Origin: Desulfobacteraceae bacterium
GTDB taxonomy: Bacteria > Desulfobacterota > Desulfobacteria > Desulfobacterales > Desulfosarcinaceae
Length of the DNA stretch: 64,000 nucleotides
Reading direction: 5' to 3'
Assembly (NCBI GenBank): GCA_027068085.1
Contig: JAMOUQ010000014.1
Coordinates: 104,321 to 168,320, forward strand
Shown here: positions 1-9,154 of the stretch, piece by piece
How positions within the stretch are numbered: position 1 is the first letter of the stretch
Layout: each line of letters opens with the position of its first letter
Made by a program: the position numbers and the translations under genes
Notes under the pieces: generated by a model
What the model saw: only the letters and a program-made list of their open reading frames with translations
Told to the model about the DNA's origin: nothing
Databases searched by the model: none

Positions 1-1034
1 GCAGCCAGGGCCTCGAGGGTGGTGCGGATGATGTTGTTGTAAGGATCCTGCTCGGTCAGGGACCAGCCCGAGGTCTGGACATGGGTGCGCAGCATGGTGG
101 ACTTGGGATTCTTGGGATTGAACTGGCTGATCAGTTCGTGCCAGAGAAAACGGGCCGCCCGCAGCATGGCGATCTCCATGAAGAAATTCATGCCCACGCC
201 GAAGAAAAAGCTCAGGCGCGGGGCGAAATCGTCGATCTTCAGGCCGGTCGCCAGGGCCGCCCGGACGTACTCCAGGCCGTCTGCCAGGGTAAAGGCGCAT
301 TGCAGGACCGAGTTGGCCCCGGCCTCCATCATGTGGTAGCCGCTGATGCTGACGGTGTTGAACTTGGGCATGTGCCGGGAGCAGTAGGCGATGATGTCCG
401 AGACGATCCGCATGGAGGGCTCGGGAGGATAGATGTAGGTGTTGCGGGTCAGGTATTCCTTGAGGATATCGTTCTGGATGGTGCCGCGCAGCTGCTCCTG
501 CTTGACCCCCTGCTCTTCGGCGGCCACGATGTAACCGGCCATGATGGGCAGCACGGCCCCGTTCATGGTCATGGAGACCGACATCCGGTCCAGGGGTATC
601 CGGTCGAAAAGGATCTTCATGTCCTCCACCGAATCGACGGCCACCCCGGCCTTGCCCACGTCACCCACCACCCGGGGATGATCAGAGTCGTAACCCCGGT
701 GGGTGGCAAGATCGAAGGCCACCGAAAGGCCCTTCTGGCCGGCGGCCAGGTTGCGGCGGTAAAAAGCATTGGACTCCTTGGCGGTGGAAAAACCGGCGTA
801 CTGACGGATGGTCCAGGGCCGGCCGGCGTACATGGTGGCCATGGGGCCGCGCACGTAGGGCGGAAAGCCCGGCAGGGTATTGACATGCTCCATACCCTCC
901 AGGTCCTCGGCAGTGTAAAGCGGCTTGACGGTAATGCCCTCGGGCGTGTGCCAGATCAGGTCGTCCAGGGGACGGCCTCTGAGTTGCTTGGTGGCAAGTT
1001 CGCGCCATTGTTTGATCTTGGGGTGTTCTGCCAT
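1..1034 (-). CDS. methylmalonyl-CoA mutase large subunit, N-terminal part (runs off left edge)
   Basis: Interconverts (R)-methylmalonyl-CoA and succinyl-CoA with adenosylcobalamin, linking propionate and the TCA cycle. The frame is open from an ATG at 1034 to the window edge, 344 residues of a protein usually about 700 long. It shows the family substrate-barrel motifs [29 protein letters not shown] and [10 protein letters not shown], the last carrying the conserved His. The B12-binding domain should lie beyond the edge. The ribosome site AAAGGAG sits 8 bases before the start. It begins 36 bp after the TetR gene on the same strand, so the two are probably co-transcribed. Whether it is a one-chain mutase or the large subunit of a split isobutyryl-type enzyme cannot be decided here; the N-terminal pattern favours methylmalonyl-CoA mutase. 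Confidence 0.93.
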   Translation of the reverse strand, partial: MAEHPKIKQWRELATKQLRGRPLDDLIWHTPEGITVKPLYTAEDLEGMEHVNTLPGFPPYVRGPMATMYAGRPWTIRQYAGFSTAKESNAFYRRNLAAGQKGLSVAFDLATHRGYDSDHPRVVGDVGKAGVAVDSVEDMKILFDRIPLDRMSVSMTMNGAVLPIMAGYIVAAEEQGVKQEQLRGTIQNDILKEYLTRNTYIYPPEPSMRIVSDIIAYCSRHMPKFNTVSISGYHMMEAGANSVLQCAFTLADGLEYVRAALATGLKIDDFAPRLSFFFGVGMNFFMEIAMLRAARFLWHELISQFNPKNPKSTMLRTHVQTSGWSLTEQDPYNNIIRTTLEALA

Positions 1035-1070
1035 TTTTTAACTCCTTTTGGGGCTCTGAAATGTATGCTC

Positions 1071-1676
1071 TCACCGCTGGGTTCCGGTGTATTCCGGGTT
1101 GGAGATGGCCCGCCAGACCATGTCGAAAAGAACATTGGACTGGGCCGCCAGGGAGCCGGGCCGGCCGCGGCAGATCCACATGACGAATGAACGCTGCACC
1201 AGGCCGAGCATGAAGTCCAGCAGGATGCCGGCCCGCACCCGGTTGTTGAGGATTCCGGCCCGCTGGCCTTTCTTGAGCACGTCCAGGTACATGTTGATCA
1301 TCTTCTTCTGCTGGAATGTCCTGTCGGCCATCCAGGTCTTCATGGGCAGGGTCATGAAAAGGATCCGCCCCAGGCCGGGGTTGCGTTCGTAGTAGTCCAG
1401 CTGGAGCCAGAGGACCTTGCGCATCTTCTCCTTGAGGTCCTCGATGCCCTGGAGATGATCCATTATCCTTTCGGTCAGCTTGCCCAGCCAGATATCGACG
1501 AAGGCGAAAACGAGCTGCTCCTTGCTGCCGTAATGCTTGTAGATGGTGCTGAAGCTGACTCCGGCCCGCCTGGCCACCTCGCGGATATTGGCTTTGTGGA
1601 AATCGGAGTTGGAAAAGATTTCGAGAACCGCCTTTTCCAGGCGCCTGTGCACTTCGGGCTTGAGATCAGTGGCCAT
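1071..1676 (-). CDS. TetR/AcrR family transcriptional regulator
   Basis: A 201-residue one-component regulator. Residues about 10-57 form the N-terminal TetR helix-turn-helix, with the typical IREVARRAGVSFSTIYKHYG recognition region; the C-terminal ligand domain is family-variable. It lies directly upstream of the methylmalonyl-CoA mutase gene in the same direction, and an AGGA ribosome site precedes the ATG at 1676. TetR proteins usually repress their own operon when ligand-free, so control of the mutase by an acyl-CoA is a reasonable inference but is not shown by the sequence. A perfect palindrome upstream at 1789-1803 is a candidate operator. Confidence 0.9.
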   Translation of the reverse strand: MATDLKPEVHRRLEKAVLEIFSNSDFHKANIREVARRAGVSFSTIYKHYGSKEQLVFAFVDIWLGKLTERIMDHLQGIEDLKEKMRKVLWLQLDYYERNPGLGRILFMTLPMKTWMADRTFQQKKMINMYLDVLKKGQRAGILNNRVRAGILLDFMLGLVQRSFVMWICRGRPGSLAAQSNVLFDMVWRAISNPEYTGTQR

Positions 1677-1752
1677 GATACTGTCCTGCCGGGGCCTGCG
1701 TGAAATAATGCGTTACAGCGTTAGCCTGTTTAAACAGCCACAATATCAATAT

Positions 1753-1803
1753 ATTATAATCAGCAACCCAGGAATCCATGCCACGCCGTGTAACATTGTT
1801 ACA
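1753..1803 (-). promoter_or_regulatory. candidate promoter and palindromic operator for the TetR-mutase operon
   Basis: On the minus strand a perfect TATAAT lies at 1753-1758, about 80 bp before the TetR start; no convincing -35 was found. Just upstream, 1789-1803 is a perfect 15-bp palindrome, TGTAACATTGTTACA, typical of a TetR half-site pair. Between the -10 and the gene, 1710-1724 holds two further GCGTTA half-site-like copies. Binding is inferred only. Confidence 0.5.
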
Positions 1804-1857
1804 AAAAGAGAGTGCATCCTAAAAGGGATGACCGACGATTGTCAAGCCTTTTTGCAG

Positions 1858-1880
1858 GCCGGTGGCCGGCGGCCACCGGC
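1858..1880 (-). terminator. hairpin after the epimerase gene
   Basis: Inverted repeat with perfect 10-bp arms (GCCGGTGGCC and GGCCACCGGC) and a 3-base loop, 31 bp past the epimerase stop. There is no clean T-run on the minus strand, so termination is probable rather than certain. Confidence 0.5.
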
Positions 1881-1910
1881 TTTGACCGGGCAGGCAGGCG
1901 GGTAAAACGG

Positions 1911-2312
1911 TTACCTTTCACAAAGTTCCACCAGGACGCCTCCGGTTGCCTTGGGATGGATAAAAGCGATCTTGGCGCCCCCGGCCCCCCTGCGCGGTTT
2001 TTCGTCGATCAGGCGCACCCCTTTGGCCTTGAGTTCTTCCAGGGCCTGTTCGATGTTTTCCACCCGGAAGGCCACGTGCTGGATTCCCTGGCCCCGTTTT
2101 TCGATGTACCTGGCCACCGGCCCGTCGGGGCTGGTGGAGGCCAGCAGCTCTACTTCGCTTTCACCCACCGGGAAAAAGGCCGTGGTGACTTTCTGTTCTT
2201 CCACGGTTTCAGTACCCTCGAAATCCAGGCCGAGAACATCTGACCAGAACTTCCTGCTCTGGTCGATGTCATTGACGGCGATGCCCAGGTGGTCGATCTT
2301 CAAAATCTTCAT
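1911..2312 (-). CDS. mce: methylmalonyl-CoA epimerase (VOC/glyoxalase fold)
   Basis: Converts (S)- to (R)-methylmalonyl-CoA, the step before the mutase. It is 133 residues, the usual family length, and one VOC unit. Expected metal ligands are visible: His8 in IDHLGIAV, Glu55 in EVELL, His79 in QHVAF and Glu129 in VELCE. The start is set by AAGGAG ten bases before the ATG at 2312. The SnoaL-like gene ends 54 bp upstream on the same strand. Downstream come a hairpin and then the TetR-mutase operon, so the pathway genes are grouped but probably form two transcripts. Confidence 0.93.
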   Translation of the reverse strand: MKILKIDHLGIAVNDIDQSRKFWSDVLGLDFEGTETVEEQKVTTAFFPVGESEVELLASTSPDGPVARYIEKRGQGIQHVAFRVENIEQALEELKAKGVRLIDEKPRRGAGGAKIAFIHPKATGGVLVELCER

Positions 2313-2366
2313 CTTTTCATCTCCTTGAATTCTCAGCTGACAAGTCCCGGTTTCCGTTCAGCCGCT

Positions 2367-2807
2367 TCACTCATTGCGGGGAACGGCAGAAGAATGATGG
2401 TCGATTATAAGCCAGCGGCCATCGCCATCTTTGCGGTAGACGAAGGTATAGCGGGCGGGGATACTCTGCATCCTGCCGTCCTTGGTGTGAAAGAAAGTGT
2501 AGTAACCGGAGTTGATGGCGATATCGCCGTAGACCCGCACCATGGGTTTGTAGTAGATGGCATCGAGGTCCTTCATGGTCATGAAGTGCTCGAAGTAGTC
2601 CCTGACCCCCTCGGGATTGGTGCGGATAAAGGGCGAGACCGTGCCCCAGAAGACCGCGTCTTCGGCATAGAGCCCGGCCACGGTCTCCGGGTCGGCGGTG
2701 GTGACAGCCTCGATCCACCGGTCCATGGCGGCCAGGACCGATTTCTGCCGGTCGTCGAACTGTTGCAGGGCCCCTTTCTGGTCTGCGAAGATACTTTTTT
2801 TCTCCAT
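2367..2807 (-). CDS. SnoaL/SgcJ-like (NTF2 fold) protein
   Basis: A 146-residue protein with the cone-shaped NTF2-like pattern: an N-terminal helix (ALQQFDDRQKSVLAAMDRWIEAV), AGLYAEDAVFWGTVSP with an Asp in the usual pocket position, then strands ending FVYRKDGDGRWLIIDHHSS. Relatives include SgcJ/EcaC-type proteins and CaMKII-association-like domains, which act as isomerases, hydrolases or ligand binders. No substrate can be assigned. It has a GGAAGG ribosome site and precedes the epimerase by 54 bp, so a shared transcript and a role near CoA-ester metabolism are possible but unproven. Confidence 0.75.
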   Translation of the reverse strand: MEKKSIFADQKGALQQFDDRQKSVLAAMDRWIEAVTTADPETVAGLYAEDAVFWGTVSPFIRTNPEGVRDYFEHFMTMKDLDAIYYKPMVRVYGDIAINSGYYTFFHTKDGRMQSIPARYTFVYRKDGDGRWLIIDHHSSAVPRNE

Positions 2808-3021
2808 GCAAGCCTTCCCTTTCGTTTGCGGTTTGTCCGGATGGTCCTGTGAACAGTTTTACCGGCTTTCATACCAGGTCAGGCCGCTGCAACACAAGCA
2901 ATAGCTTCACGGTGGTTCCTCTGTCAGCCCCGGGCATAACTTCGATCTTCATCTTTTCGCGGAGCCGCCCGGTCTTCAGCCTTTTTGCGGACTCATGACG
3001 AGCCTGGCGCGGTCTTTGCCG

Positions 3022-4449
3022 TCAGCGGCTGAAATATGCCAGTATCTGGCCGGTGGCCGCCAGCAGGGCGTACCAGGCCCGGTGCACCGCCGCCGTGGCC
3101 ACCGCCAGCCGTCCCCGGGCGGCCACCAGCTCCTTCTGGGCCTCGTTGAGCCGCACCAGCGACTCCTGGCCGGCCCGGTAGCCCTTTTCAACCAGGTCCC
3201 GCTGGCGGCGCACCATTTCCAGGTTGGCCCTTTCCAGGGCAAGCTTTTCCTGGGCCGAAAGGAGGGTGGCCGCGGCCTGCTTTACTTCCGATTTTACCGT
3301 CAGGCGGGTCTGCTCCAGCCGGTGCAAGGCTTCCCGCAGGGCCGCCTTGGCGCGCCGCAGGCCTGCGCTGCGGGCACCGCCGGTGAAAAGATCGTAGCTG
3401 AGATTGACAGAAAGGCTGTTTCCGAAATCGTCCTTGCCGAAAGCAGGGCCGTCGGTTCTTTTGCCATCCAGGCTGCCCGCCAGCACCACCCTGGGATAGT
3501 ACCCGGAACGGGCTATCTTTACCCGGACCTCGGCGTTTTTGACCTCCATTTTGCGCTGGATCACGTCCGGCCTGACCGACAGGGCCGCCTCTGCCAGGGC
3601 GTCTGCATCCGGACGGCTAAACTCGTCATGGAGCGGGTCTGCCATGGGAGCAAGCTCGACATGGGCCGGCAGGCGGCTGTCGGGCCGGCCCAGCAGGGCC
3701 GCCAGGCCGATGAGGGTGACATCCAGCTGGGCCCGGGCCGCGATCCGGTTGGCCCGGGCCGCGTTGAGCCTGATCCTGAAGTTCAGGACATCGCTCAGGG
3801 AACCTGTGCCGGCCCGGTAACGGCTTTGGGCATCTGCCAGCTGGCGTTCGTTGAACTTTTCGTCGGCCCCGGCGATAACGATGTTCTGCTTGGCCAGTTG
3901 GGCCGAAAAATAGGTGGCCGCCACCGAGGAAAGCAGCAGGCGGTGGGCCTCTTTCTGCCCTGCCAGGCTGGTATCCAGGCCGTAGCGGGCCGAAAGCTTT
4001 CTGAACTTGCGTGAAAATCCGTCGAAAAGGACCCAGGTGGCCCTGAGGTTGGCATTGTAGTAATCTTCGGGATCTTCGGCAAAAATACCCGGCGGCGCAT
4101 TCCGGGCCGTTTCCGACAATTCGACCCGGGAGACCCCCACATCGAGGCCCACCCTGGGCCAGCAGGCCGCCCGGGCTTCGTTTACCCGCTCCCCGGCCTG
4201 ATCGACCCGGGCCGCGGCCGCCGCCAAGGTGGGATTGCCGGCCAGGGCGATCTTGACCGCCGTTTCCAGGTCCAGCACCCTGACCTGCCCCCACCGCACC
4301 CCGGAAGACCCGGCAGGCCGGCGGCCATTGTCGGCTGCCGCCGCGCCCGGCAGGCCCATGGCCAGGGTTGTCAGAAATGCCGCGATCCGGGCCAGGCAGA
4401 CCACCGCTTTATCCTCTTTGAAAAAACAAAAGCACATTCTGGACAGCAT
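3022..4449 (-). CDS. TolC-family outer-membrane efflux protein
   Basis: Outer-membrane channel of the tripartite efflux system. It has 475 residues, with a signal peptide around 15-40 ending in GLPGAAAA and two repeated alpha-hairpin OEP domains (about 60-260 and 270-470) rich in Ala, Arg and Gln. No lipobox cysteine is evident, so it looks like a TolC/OprM-type barrel without a lipid anchor. Its ATG directly abuts the RND pump stop codon (0 bp), showing translational coupling. It is the last gene of the MarR-MFP-RND-TolC operon. Confidence 0.9.
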   Translation of the reverse strand: MLSRMCFCFFKEDKAVVCLARIAAFLTTLAMGLPGAAAADNGRRPAGSSGVRWGQVRVLDLETAVKIALAGNPTLAAAAARVDQAGERVNEARAACWPRVGLDVGVSRVELSETARNAPPGIFAEDPEDYYNANLRATWVLFDGFSRKFRKLSARYGLDTSLAGQKEAHRLLLSSVAATYFSAQLAKQNIVIAGADEKFNERQLADAQSRYRAGTGSLSDVLNFRIRLNAARANRIAARAQLDVTLIGLAALLGRPDSRLPAHVELAPMADPLHDEFSRPDADALAEAALSVRPDVIQRKMEVKNAEVRVKIARSGYYPRVVLAGSLDGKRTDGPAFGKDDFGNSLSVNLSYDLFTGGARSAGLRRAKAALREALHRLEQTRLTVKSEVKQAAATLLSAQEKLALERANLEMVRRQRDLVEKGYRAGQESLVRLNEAQKELVAARGRLAVATAAVHRAWYALLAATGQILAYFSR

Positions 4450-7400
4450 TCAATCGGTTCTCCTTGGTAAATTCTCTTCCGCCGCCGGCCCCGGCCCCGG
4501 CCCCGGCCCGGCAAAAGCTTCGTCTTCATACCGCGAAACCGCCGGTTCCACCGCGGCCCGTTCCGGCCAGGATTTATAACGCCATTTGAAGACCAGCCGG
4601 CGCATGTCGTTGAGGATGGTCAGCAGGCTGGGAATCAGAATCAGGGTGAGCACGGTGGCAAAGGTCACACCGGCAGCCAGGGACAGGGCCATGGGTATCA
4701 GGAAGCGGGCCTGAAAATCGGTCTCCATGATCAGGGGGGCCAGTCCGCCCACGGTGCTGACCGTGGTCAGGAAGATGGCCCTGAAGCGCCGGCCTCCGCC
4801 GTCGATGACCGCCTGTTTGAAATCCAGGCCGGCGGCCAGGTTTTCATTGATCCGCTCGATCAGGACGATGGCGTCGTTGACCACCACCCCGGAAAGGGCC
4901 ACCATGCCGAAAATGCTCATCAGCGAAAGCCGGTAGCCCATTACCATGTGGCCCATGACAGCGCCGATGATGCCGAAAGGCACGGTGAACAGGATTACGA
5001 AGGGCTGGAGATACGACCTGAACATGGTGGCGATGATGACATAGATTCCGAACACCCCCAGGGGGAAACCCACTTCCAGGCTGGTGAAGGATTCGCGCAT
5101 CTTTTTCTGTTCCCCCTGGACGGCCACCTTGAGGTCCGGAAACCGCTCCAGGAGCTTGGGAAAGTAGTGCTGCCTGAGCTCGGCCAGGATTTCCGAGGTG
5201 TTGGCCCGCCTGGTGTCCACGCCGGCGCTGACGGCCACCCGGCGCAGGCCGTCGGTGCGGGTGATGGTGGAATAGCCCGGTGCGAATCTCATTTCAGCCA
5301 CTTCGGCCAGGGGCACCAGGGCTCCGGCAGGGGTCCTGATCCGCATCCGCTGGAGCTGGGCCAGGCTCCTGCGCTCCTTGAACGTATAAAGAACCTTGAC
5401 CCGCACATCGTCCCGGCCCCTTTGCAGACGCAACGCCTCCCGGCCGTAGAATGCCGAATTGATCTGGCGGGCCAGGTCGTCCAGGTTGATCCCAAGGGTG
5501 CGGGCCTCGGGCCGCAGCCTGAGGCGCAGTTCATTCTGGCCGGCTGAAAAATCCGACCTGATCTGGTAAACCCCTTCGAAACGCCGCAGACGCTTCTGAA
5601 GCTGTCCGGCCGCCGCCAGGATCCGTTCCATGTCGTGGCCCTGGATCCAGATTTCGATAGGGTCTCCGGGAGGGCCGGCCTGCAATCCTTCGAACCTGAC
5701 GGACTTGACCCCGGCAATTTCGCCGATCTGCTTTTCCCATTGAACCATCAGATCCTTGGAATGGACCCCGCGCCTTTCAGAAGGCAGCAGGATGGCCATG
5801 ACCGACCCGAAGTTGGGACCTGCGTGGGGCATGGCTTCCAGGGTCTGGCCCGCCAGGGTGAGCCGGTTTTCCACCAGGGGCTCGCCCGAGATGGTCCTGG
5901 TATTGGCCGCCAGGTTTACCAGGGCCTGATCCACCTGGGCCAGGGCCTTGCGGGTGACAGACACCGGGGTGCCGCTGGGGAACTCCACGTGGGCCGTCAT
6001 GATGAAACCGTCCAGCTCGGGAAAGACCTCGAACTTGATCACCCCGCCCCGCACCAGGCCCACAACGATCATCAGCAGGGCCAGGGCAATCGAAAGGGAT
6101 ATGTAGCGCCAGCGCAGGGTCCGGCGCAAAAAAGGAATATAAATCCTGGCGATGAACCACTCCATGCCGTGTGCGACCCGGTCATGGAAGCGCTCCAGGC
6201 GGCGGGCAGCCGGGTTGAGGGACTCCGGGGGGCGGTTGGGGTCGGGCAGATGGCTCAGATGGGCGGGCAGCAGAAACATGCATTCAACCAGGGAGACCGA
6301 CAGGCTGGAGATAACCACCACCGGCAGGATGGAGATGAACTTGCCCATGATTCCGCCGATATACAGCAGGGGCACGAAGGCCACGATGGTGGTCAGAACC
6401 GCGGCGACGACCGGCATGCCCACCTCGCTGACGCCGGCCACGGCAGCGGCAAGGGGCGGCTCACCGTTTTTGCGATGAACGTAGATGGCCTCGCCCACCA
6501 CGATGGCATCATCGACGATCACCCCCAGCACCAGGATCAGGCCGAAAAGGGAGATCATGTTGATGGTGCCTCCCAGGGCCCAGAGAATTCCGAGGGCTCC
6601 GGCAATGGAGATGGGAATGCCCATGCCGGCCCAGAACGAAAGCCTGGCGTTGAGCACCATGTAGAGGATCAGAAAAACGATGATCATGCCGATGATGCCG
6701 TTTTTGACCAGCAGGTTTATCCTGGCCCGCAGCATGTCGGTACTGTCGTAGAGGATCTTCATGGCCGCGCCCGGCGGCAGGCGGTTTTTCATCTTCTCCA
6801 CGTAGTCATAGGTCTGGCGGGCTATCAGCAGGGCGTCCTCTTCCTTGGTCTTGAAAACATTGATCAGCACCGCCGGCTTGCCGTCCACTTCCGCCCCCAG
6901 GGGATCCTCGGTGAAATCGTCCCTGATGGCGGCCACCTGATCGAGGGTTATCACCGCTCCGTCGGGAAAAGCCTTTACCACCAGAGAGGCCAGCTCCTTG
7001 CCGGTGTACCTGCGGCCCATGGTCCGCAGGCGGATCTGCTCGGCCCGCATGCGGATGGTGCCGCCGCCCATGTTGAGGTTGTTGCGCCGCACGGCGGCCG
7101 CCACCTGGTCGAAAGTCAGCCCGTAGCGCTCAAGTTTTTCTTCCGACACCTCGATAAAGATCTCGTAGTCGCGGACGCCGAAGATGGAAACCTGGGAGAT
7201 GCCGTCAAGCTGCTGCAGGTCGTCTTTGACCTGCTCGGCCCACTCTTTCAGCCGGGCCTCGGACATGTCGGCACTGAGGGAAAGCAGCATCACCGAGTCC
7301 TTGGTGGTCAGCTCCTTGATCACCGGCTTTTCGGCATCCCCGGGGAAGGTGGAAATGGCGTCGATCCTGGTGCGCACGTCGTCCAGCACCTTCTGGACGT

Positions 7401-7701
7401 CCCAGCCTTCCTTTACTTCCACAAGACCCTTGCCCAGATTCTCGGTGGCCTCGGTGGTGAACTGCTTGACCCCCTCCAGGCCCTCGATGGCGTCTTCGAT
7501 CTTGCGGCAAACGCCTTCTTCAACCTCTTCGGGGTCGGCTCCGGGATAGGCAACCGAAATGGTGATCATGTCCAGGGAAAATTCCGGGAAAGTCTCCCTG
7601 ATCATGCTGCGGGCGGCCAGAAAACCGATGATCAGCAGCAGGGCCAGGAGGATGTTGGCAAAAACCGTGTTGCGGGCAAACGACCTGAGTACCTGTTTCA
7701 T
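4450..7701 (-). CDS. RND-family efflux pump, inner-membrane subunit
   Basis: Proton-driven AcrB-type exporter, 1083 residues, near the usual 1030-1050 plus a tail. It has an N-terminal TM helix (NTVFANILLALLLIIGFLA), a first porter domain, a TM2-7 block with VIVDDAIVVGEAIY carrying the proton-relay Asp pair, a second porter domain, and a TM8-12 block with GVVVNDAIVLIERINE. The C-terminus ends in an unusual Gly-Pro repeat (AGPGPGPGPAAEE) encoded by a 6-bp DNA repeat. Its start overlaps the membrane fusion gene by 4 bp (ATGA). Substrate cannot be read from sequence; the divergent HAE-type pattern fits drugs, solvents or lipids rather than metals. Confidence 0.95.
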   Translation of the reverse strand: MKQVLRSFARNTVFANILLALLLIIGFLAARSMIRETFPEFSLDMITISVAYPGADPEEVEEGVCRKIEDAIEGLEGVKQFTTEATENLGKGLVEVKEGWDVQKVLDDVRTRIDAISTFPGDAEKPVIKELTTKDSVMLLSLSADMSEARLKEWAEQVKDDLQQLDGISQVSIFGVRDYEIFIEVSEEKLERYGLTFDQVAAAVRRNNLNMGGGTIRMRAEQIRLRTMGRRYTGKELASLVVKAFPDGAVITLDQVAAIRDDFTEDPLGAEVDGKPAVLINVFKTKEEDALLIARQTYDYVEKMKNRLPPGAAMKILYDSTDMLRARINLLVKNGIIGMIIVFLILYMVLNARLSFWAGMGIPISIAGALGILWALGGTINMISLFGLILVLGVIVDDAIVVGEAIYVHRKNGEPPLAAAVAGVSEVGMPVVAAVLTTIVAFVPLLYIGGIMGKFISILPVVVISSLSVSLVECMFLLPAHLSHLPDPNRPPESLNPAARRLERFHDRVAHGMEWFIARIYIPFLRRTLRWRYISLSIALALLMIVVGLVRGGVIKFEVFPELDGFIMTAHVEFPSGTPVSVTRKALAQVDQALVNLAANTRTISGEPLVENRLTLAGQTLEAMPHAGPNFGSVMAILLPSERRGVHSKDLMVQWEKQIGEIAGVKSVRFEGLQAGPPGDPIEIWIQGHDMERILAAAGQLQKRLRRFEGVYQIRSDFSAGQNELRLRLRPEARTLGINLDDLARQINSAFYGREALRLQRGRDDVRVKVLYTFKERRSLAQLQRMRIRTPAGALVPLAEVAEMRFAPGYSTITRTDGLRRVAVSAGVDTRRANTSEILAELRQHYFPKLLERFPDLKVAVQGEQKKMRESFTSLEVGFPLGVFGIYVIIATMFRSYLQPFVILFTVPFGIIGAVMGHMVMGYRLSLMSIFGMVALSGVVVNDAIVLIERINENLAAGLDFKQAVIDGGGRRFRAIFLTTVSTVGGLAPLIMETDFQARFLIPMALSLAAGVTFATVLTLILIPSLLTILNDMRRLVFKWRYKSWPERAAVEPAVSRYEDEAFAGPGPGPGPAAEENLPRRTD
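4487..4510. repeat. in-frame GGCCCC hexanucleotide repeat in the pump C-terminus
   Basis: Three perfect GGCCCC units and a fourth imperfect one encode the Gly-Pro tail of the RND pump. Because the unit is 6 bp, gain or loss would change tail length without a frameshift. Confidence 0.7.
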
Positions 7702-9059
7702 GAGCCCTCCCCTTCGTCCTGCCCGGCCAGGGTGTAGTCAACCAGGGAATTTTCCAGGGGATTTACCAGACGGGTGACGATCACCAGGTCGCCCGGTTTC
7801 AGGCCGGCGCTTACAAAGACCCGGTCGCCCTGGGTCTTGGCCGCAACCACCCTGGTGGTCCGCAGCCTGCCGTCCACCACCCGGTAGACCGTGTTTTCGA
7901 AGCTCACCGCCTCTCTTGGCAGGACAACGGCCTGTCTCAGGGTCCGTCCCGGAATCCTGACCGCACAGAACATCCCCGCCACCAGGGGAAGTCCTTCGGG
8001 CTCGGAGGAGCAGGCCTGGCGGGCATCGACCCTTACCGCCACGGTAAGGGTGCGGCTCTTGGGATCGAAATCCACCACCCTGTCCAGGGTCGCCTTCCAG
8101 AAATTCGTATTGCCGTGGGCCGTGGAACTGACCCGGCACTGGACCGGCTCCAGGGGAGCAAACCAGGCCCGGCCGTGATTGCCGGCGCTGAAACGAAGCC
8201 AGCGGCCCGCATCTTCACTGCTCAGGGGGACCCTTATCTCCAGGACGGAATCGTCGGCCAGGGTCAGGACCCGCTGGCCGGGCGCGACATACTGGTCTTT
8301 TTCCAGGCGGACGAACTCGACCCGGCCGGTAAAGGGGGCCACCACCCGGCACCTTTCAAGCCGGGCCGCGGCAGCCGCCTTCCTGGCCCGGGCGGCAGCC
8401 AGGGCGCCGCGGGCCTCCTTTATCCGCATGGGGAAAAGGGCCACGGCCTGTTCCAGCTGGTCGGCCAGGTCCACCGCGGCATTGTAAGCCCGCTCGGCCT
8501 GTTCGACCCCGCTGCGGGTGCCCACCTGGTTGGCCTCGAACAGTCTCTTGGCCCGCAGGTACTGTGCCCGGGCAAGATCACGGTTGCGTTCGATGGTTCC
8601 GAGGCGCTTTTTCTCCAGCTCGAACTGCTTTTCAAGCCGGGCGACGGCGGTCTCCCGCTGGATCACCGCCGAGCGGGCATCGTCATAGGCCGCCCGGTAG
8701 TCCCGCTGGTCGATGGCAAACAACAGGCGCCCTTCGGCAATGATCTTGCCCTCTTCCAGGTCGGGATTGATCCGGATCACGCGGCCCGCGACCTCGGGCG
8801 CGATATCCACCCGGTTCAGGGCCCGGGCCTGCCCGAAACCTTCAAGGTATGTCTGCGCATCTTCCGGCCGCACCTTTATTACTTCCACCGGAAGGGCTCT
8901 TTCGGTGGTCTTTGTCTCCACCGGCGGCTTTTTGCTGGTCACCAGCCAGGCCATTATGCCCGTCCCGGCCGCCAGGATCAGAACGCAAACGACGATCCTG
9001 AAAACCAGCCTCTTGTTGGCGGAATTTATCTGCGAATCGTTTGTCTTTTGATTATCCAT
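7698..9059 (-). CDS. membrane fusion protein (HlyD/AcrA type) of the RND system
   Basis: Periplasmic adaptor joining pump and outer-membrane channel. From the ATG at 9059 it has 453 residues: a membrane anchor at about 17-40 (LVFRIVVCVLILAAGTGIMA), a split lipoyl domain (VDIAPEVAGRVIRI and VVAPFTGRVEFVRL), an alpha-hairpin of about 110 residues between them, then beta-barrel and membrane-proximal domains. An in-frame TTG lies 13 codons upstream, but the product would then start with a non-conserved stretch, so the ATG is preferred although its ribosome site is weak. It overlaps the pump gene by 4 bp; marR ends 95 bp upstream. Confidence 0.92.
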   Translation of the reverse strand: MDNQKTNDSQINSANKRLVFRIVVCVLILAAGTGIMAWLVTSKKPPVETKTTERALPVEVIKVRPEDAQTYLEGFGQARALNRVDIAPEVAGRVIRINPDLEEGKIIAEGRLLFAIDQRDYRAAYDDARSAVIQRETAVARLEKQFELEKKRLGTIERNRDLARAQYLRAKRLFEANQVGTRSGVEQAERAYNAAVDLADQLEQAVALFPMRIKEARGALAAARARKAAAAARLERCRVVAPFTGRVEFVRLEKDQYVAPGQRVLTLADDSVLEIRVPLSSEDAGRWLRFSAGNHGRAWFAPLEPVQCRVSSTAHGNTNFWKATLDRVVDFDPKSRTLTVAVRVDARQACSSEPEGLPLVAGMFCAVRIPGRTLRQAVVLPREAVSFENTVYRVVDGRLRTTRVVAAKTQGDRVFVSAGLKPGDLVIVTRLVNPLENSLVDYTLAGQDEGEGS

Positions 9060-9154
9060 GGTATCCAGTCCGTTTGGAGTAAAATACCACCTCCCCAAAA
9101 AAAGGAAGGACGTTGCGAAACATCGGAACCGCAGACAGGCGCGACTCCGAATGC

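Noticed and set aside
81..1190. Long plus-strand open frame opposite the mutase gene
   Set aside because: It is antisense to a well-supported methylmalonyl-CoA mutase frame and has low-complexity His/Gly-rich content typical of GC-rich antisense frames.
2938..2965. 14-base similarity to the start of the epimerase gene (ATCTTCATCTTTTC)
   Set aside because: Too short and simple to be a gene remnant.
5635..7737. 700-codon plus-strand frame opposite the RND pump
   Set aside because: Antisense to a conserved pump; composition (His, Gln, Gly rich) is that of a shadow frame.
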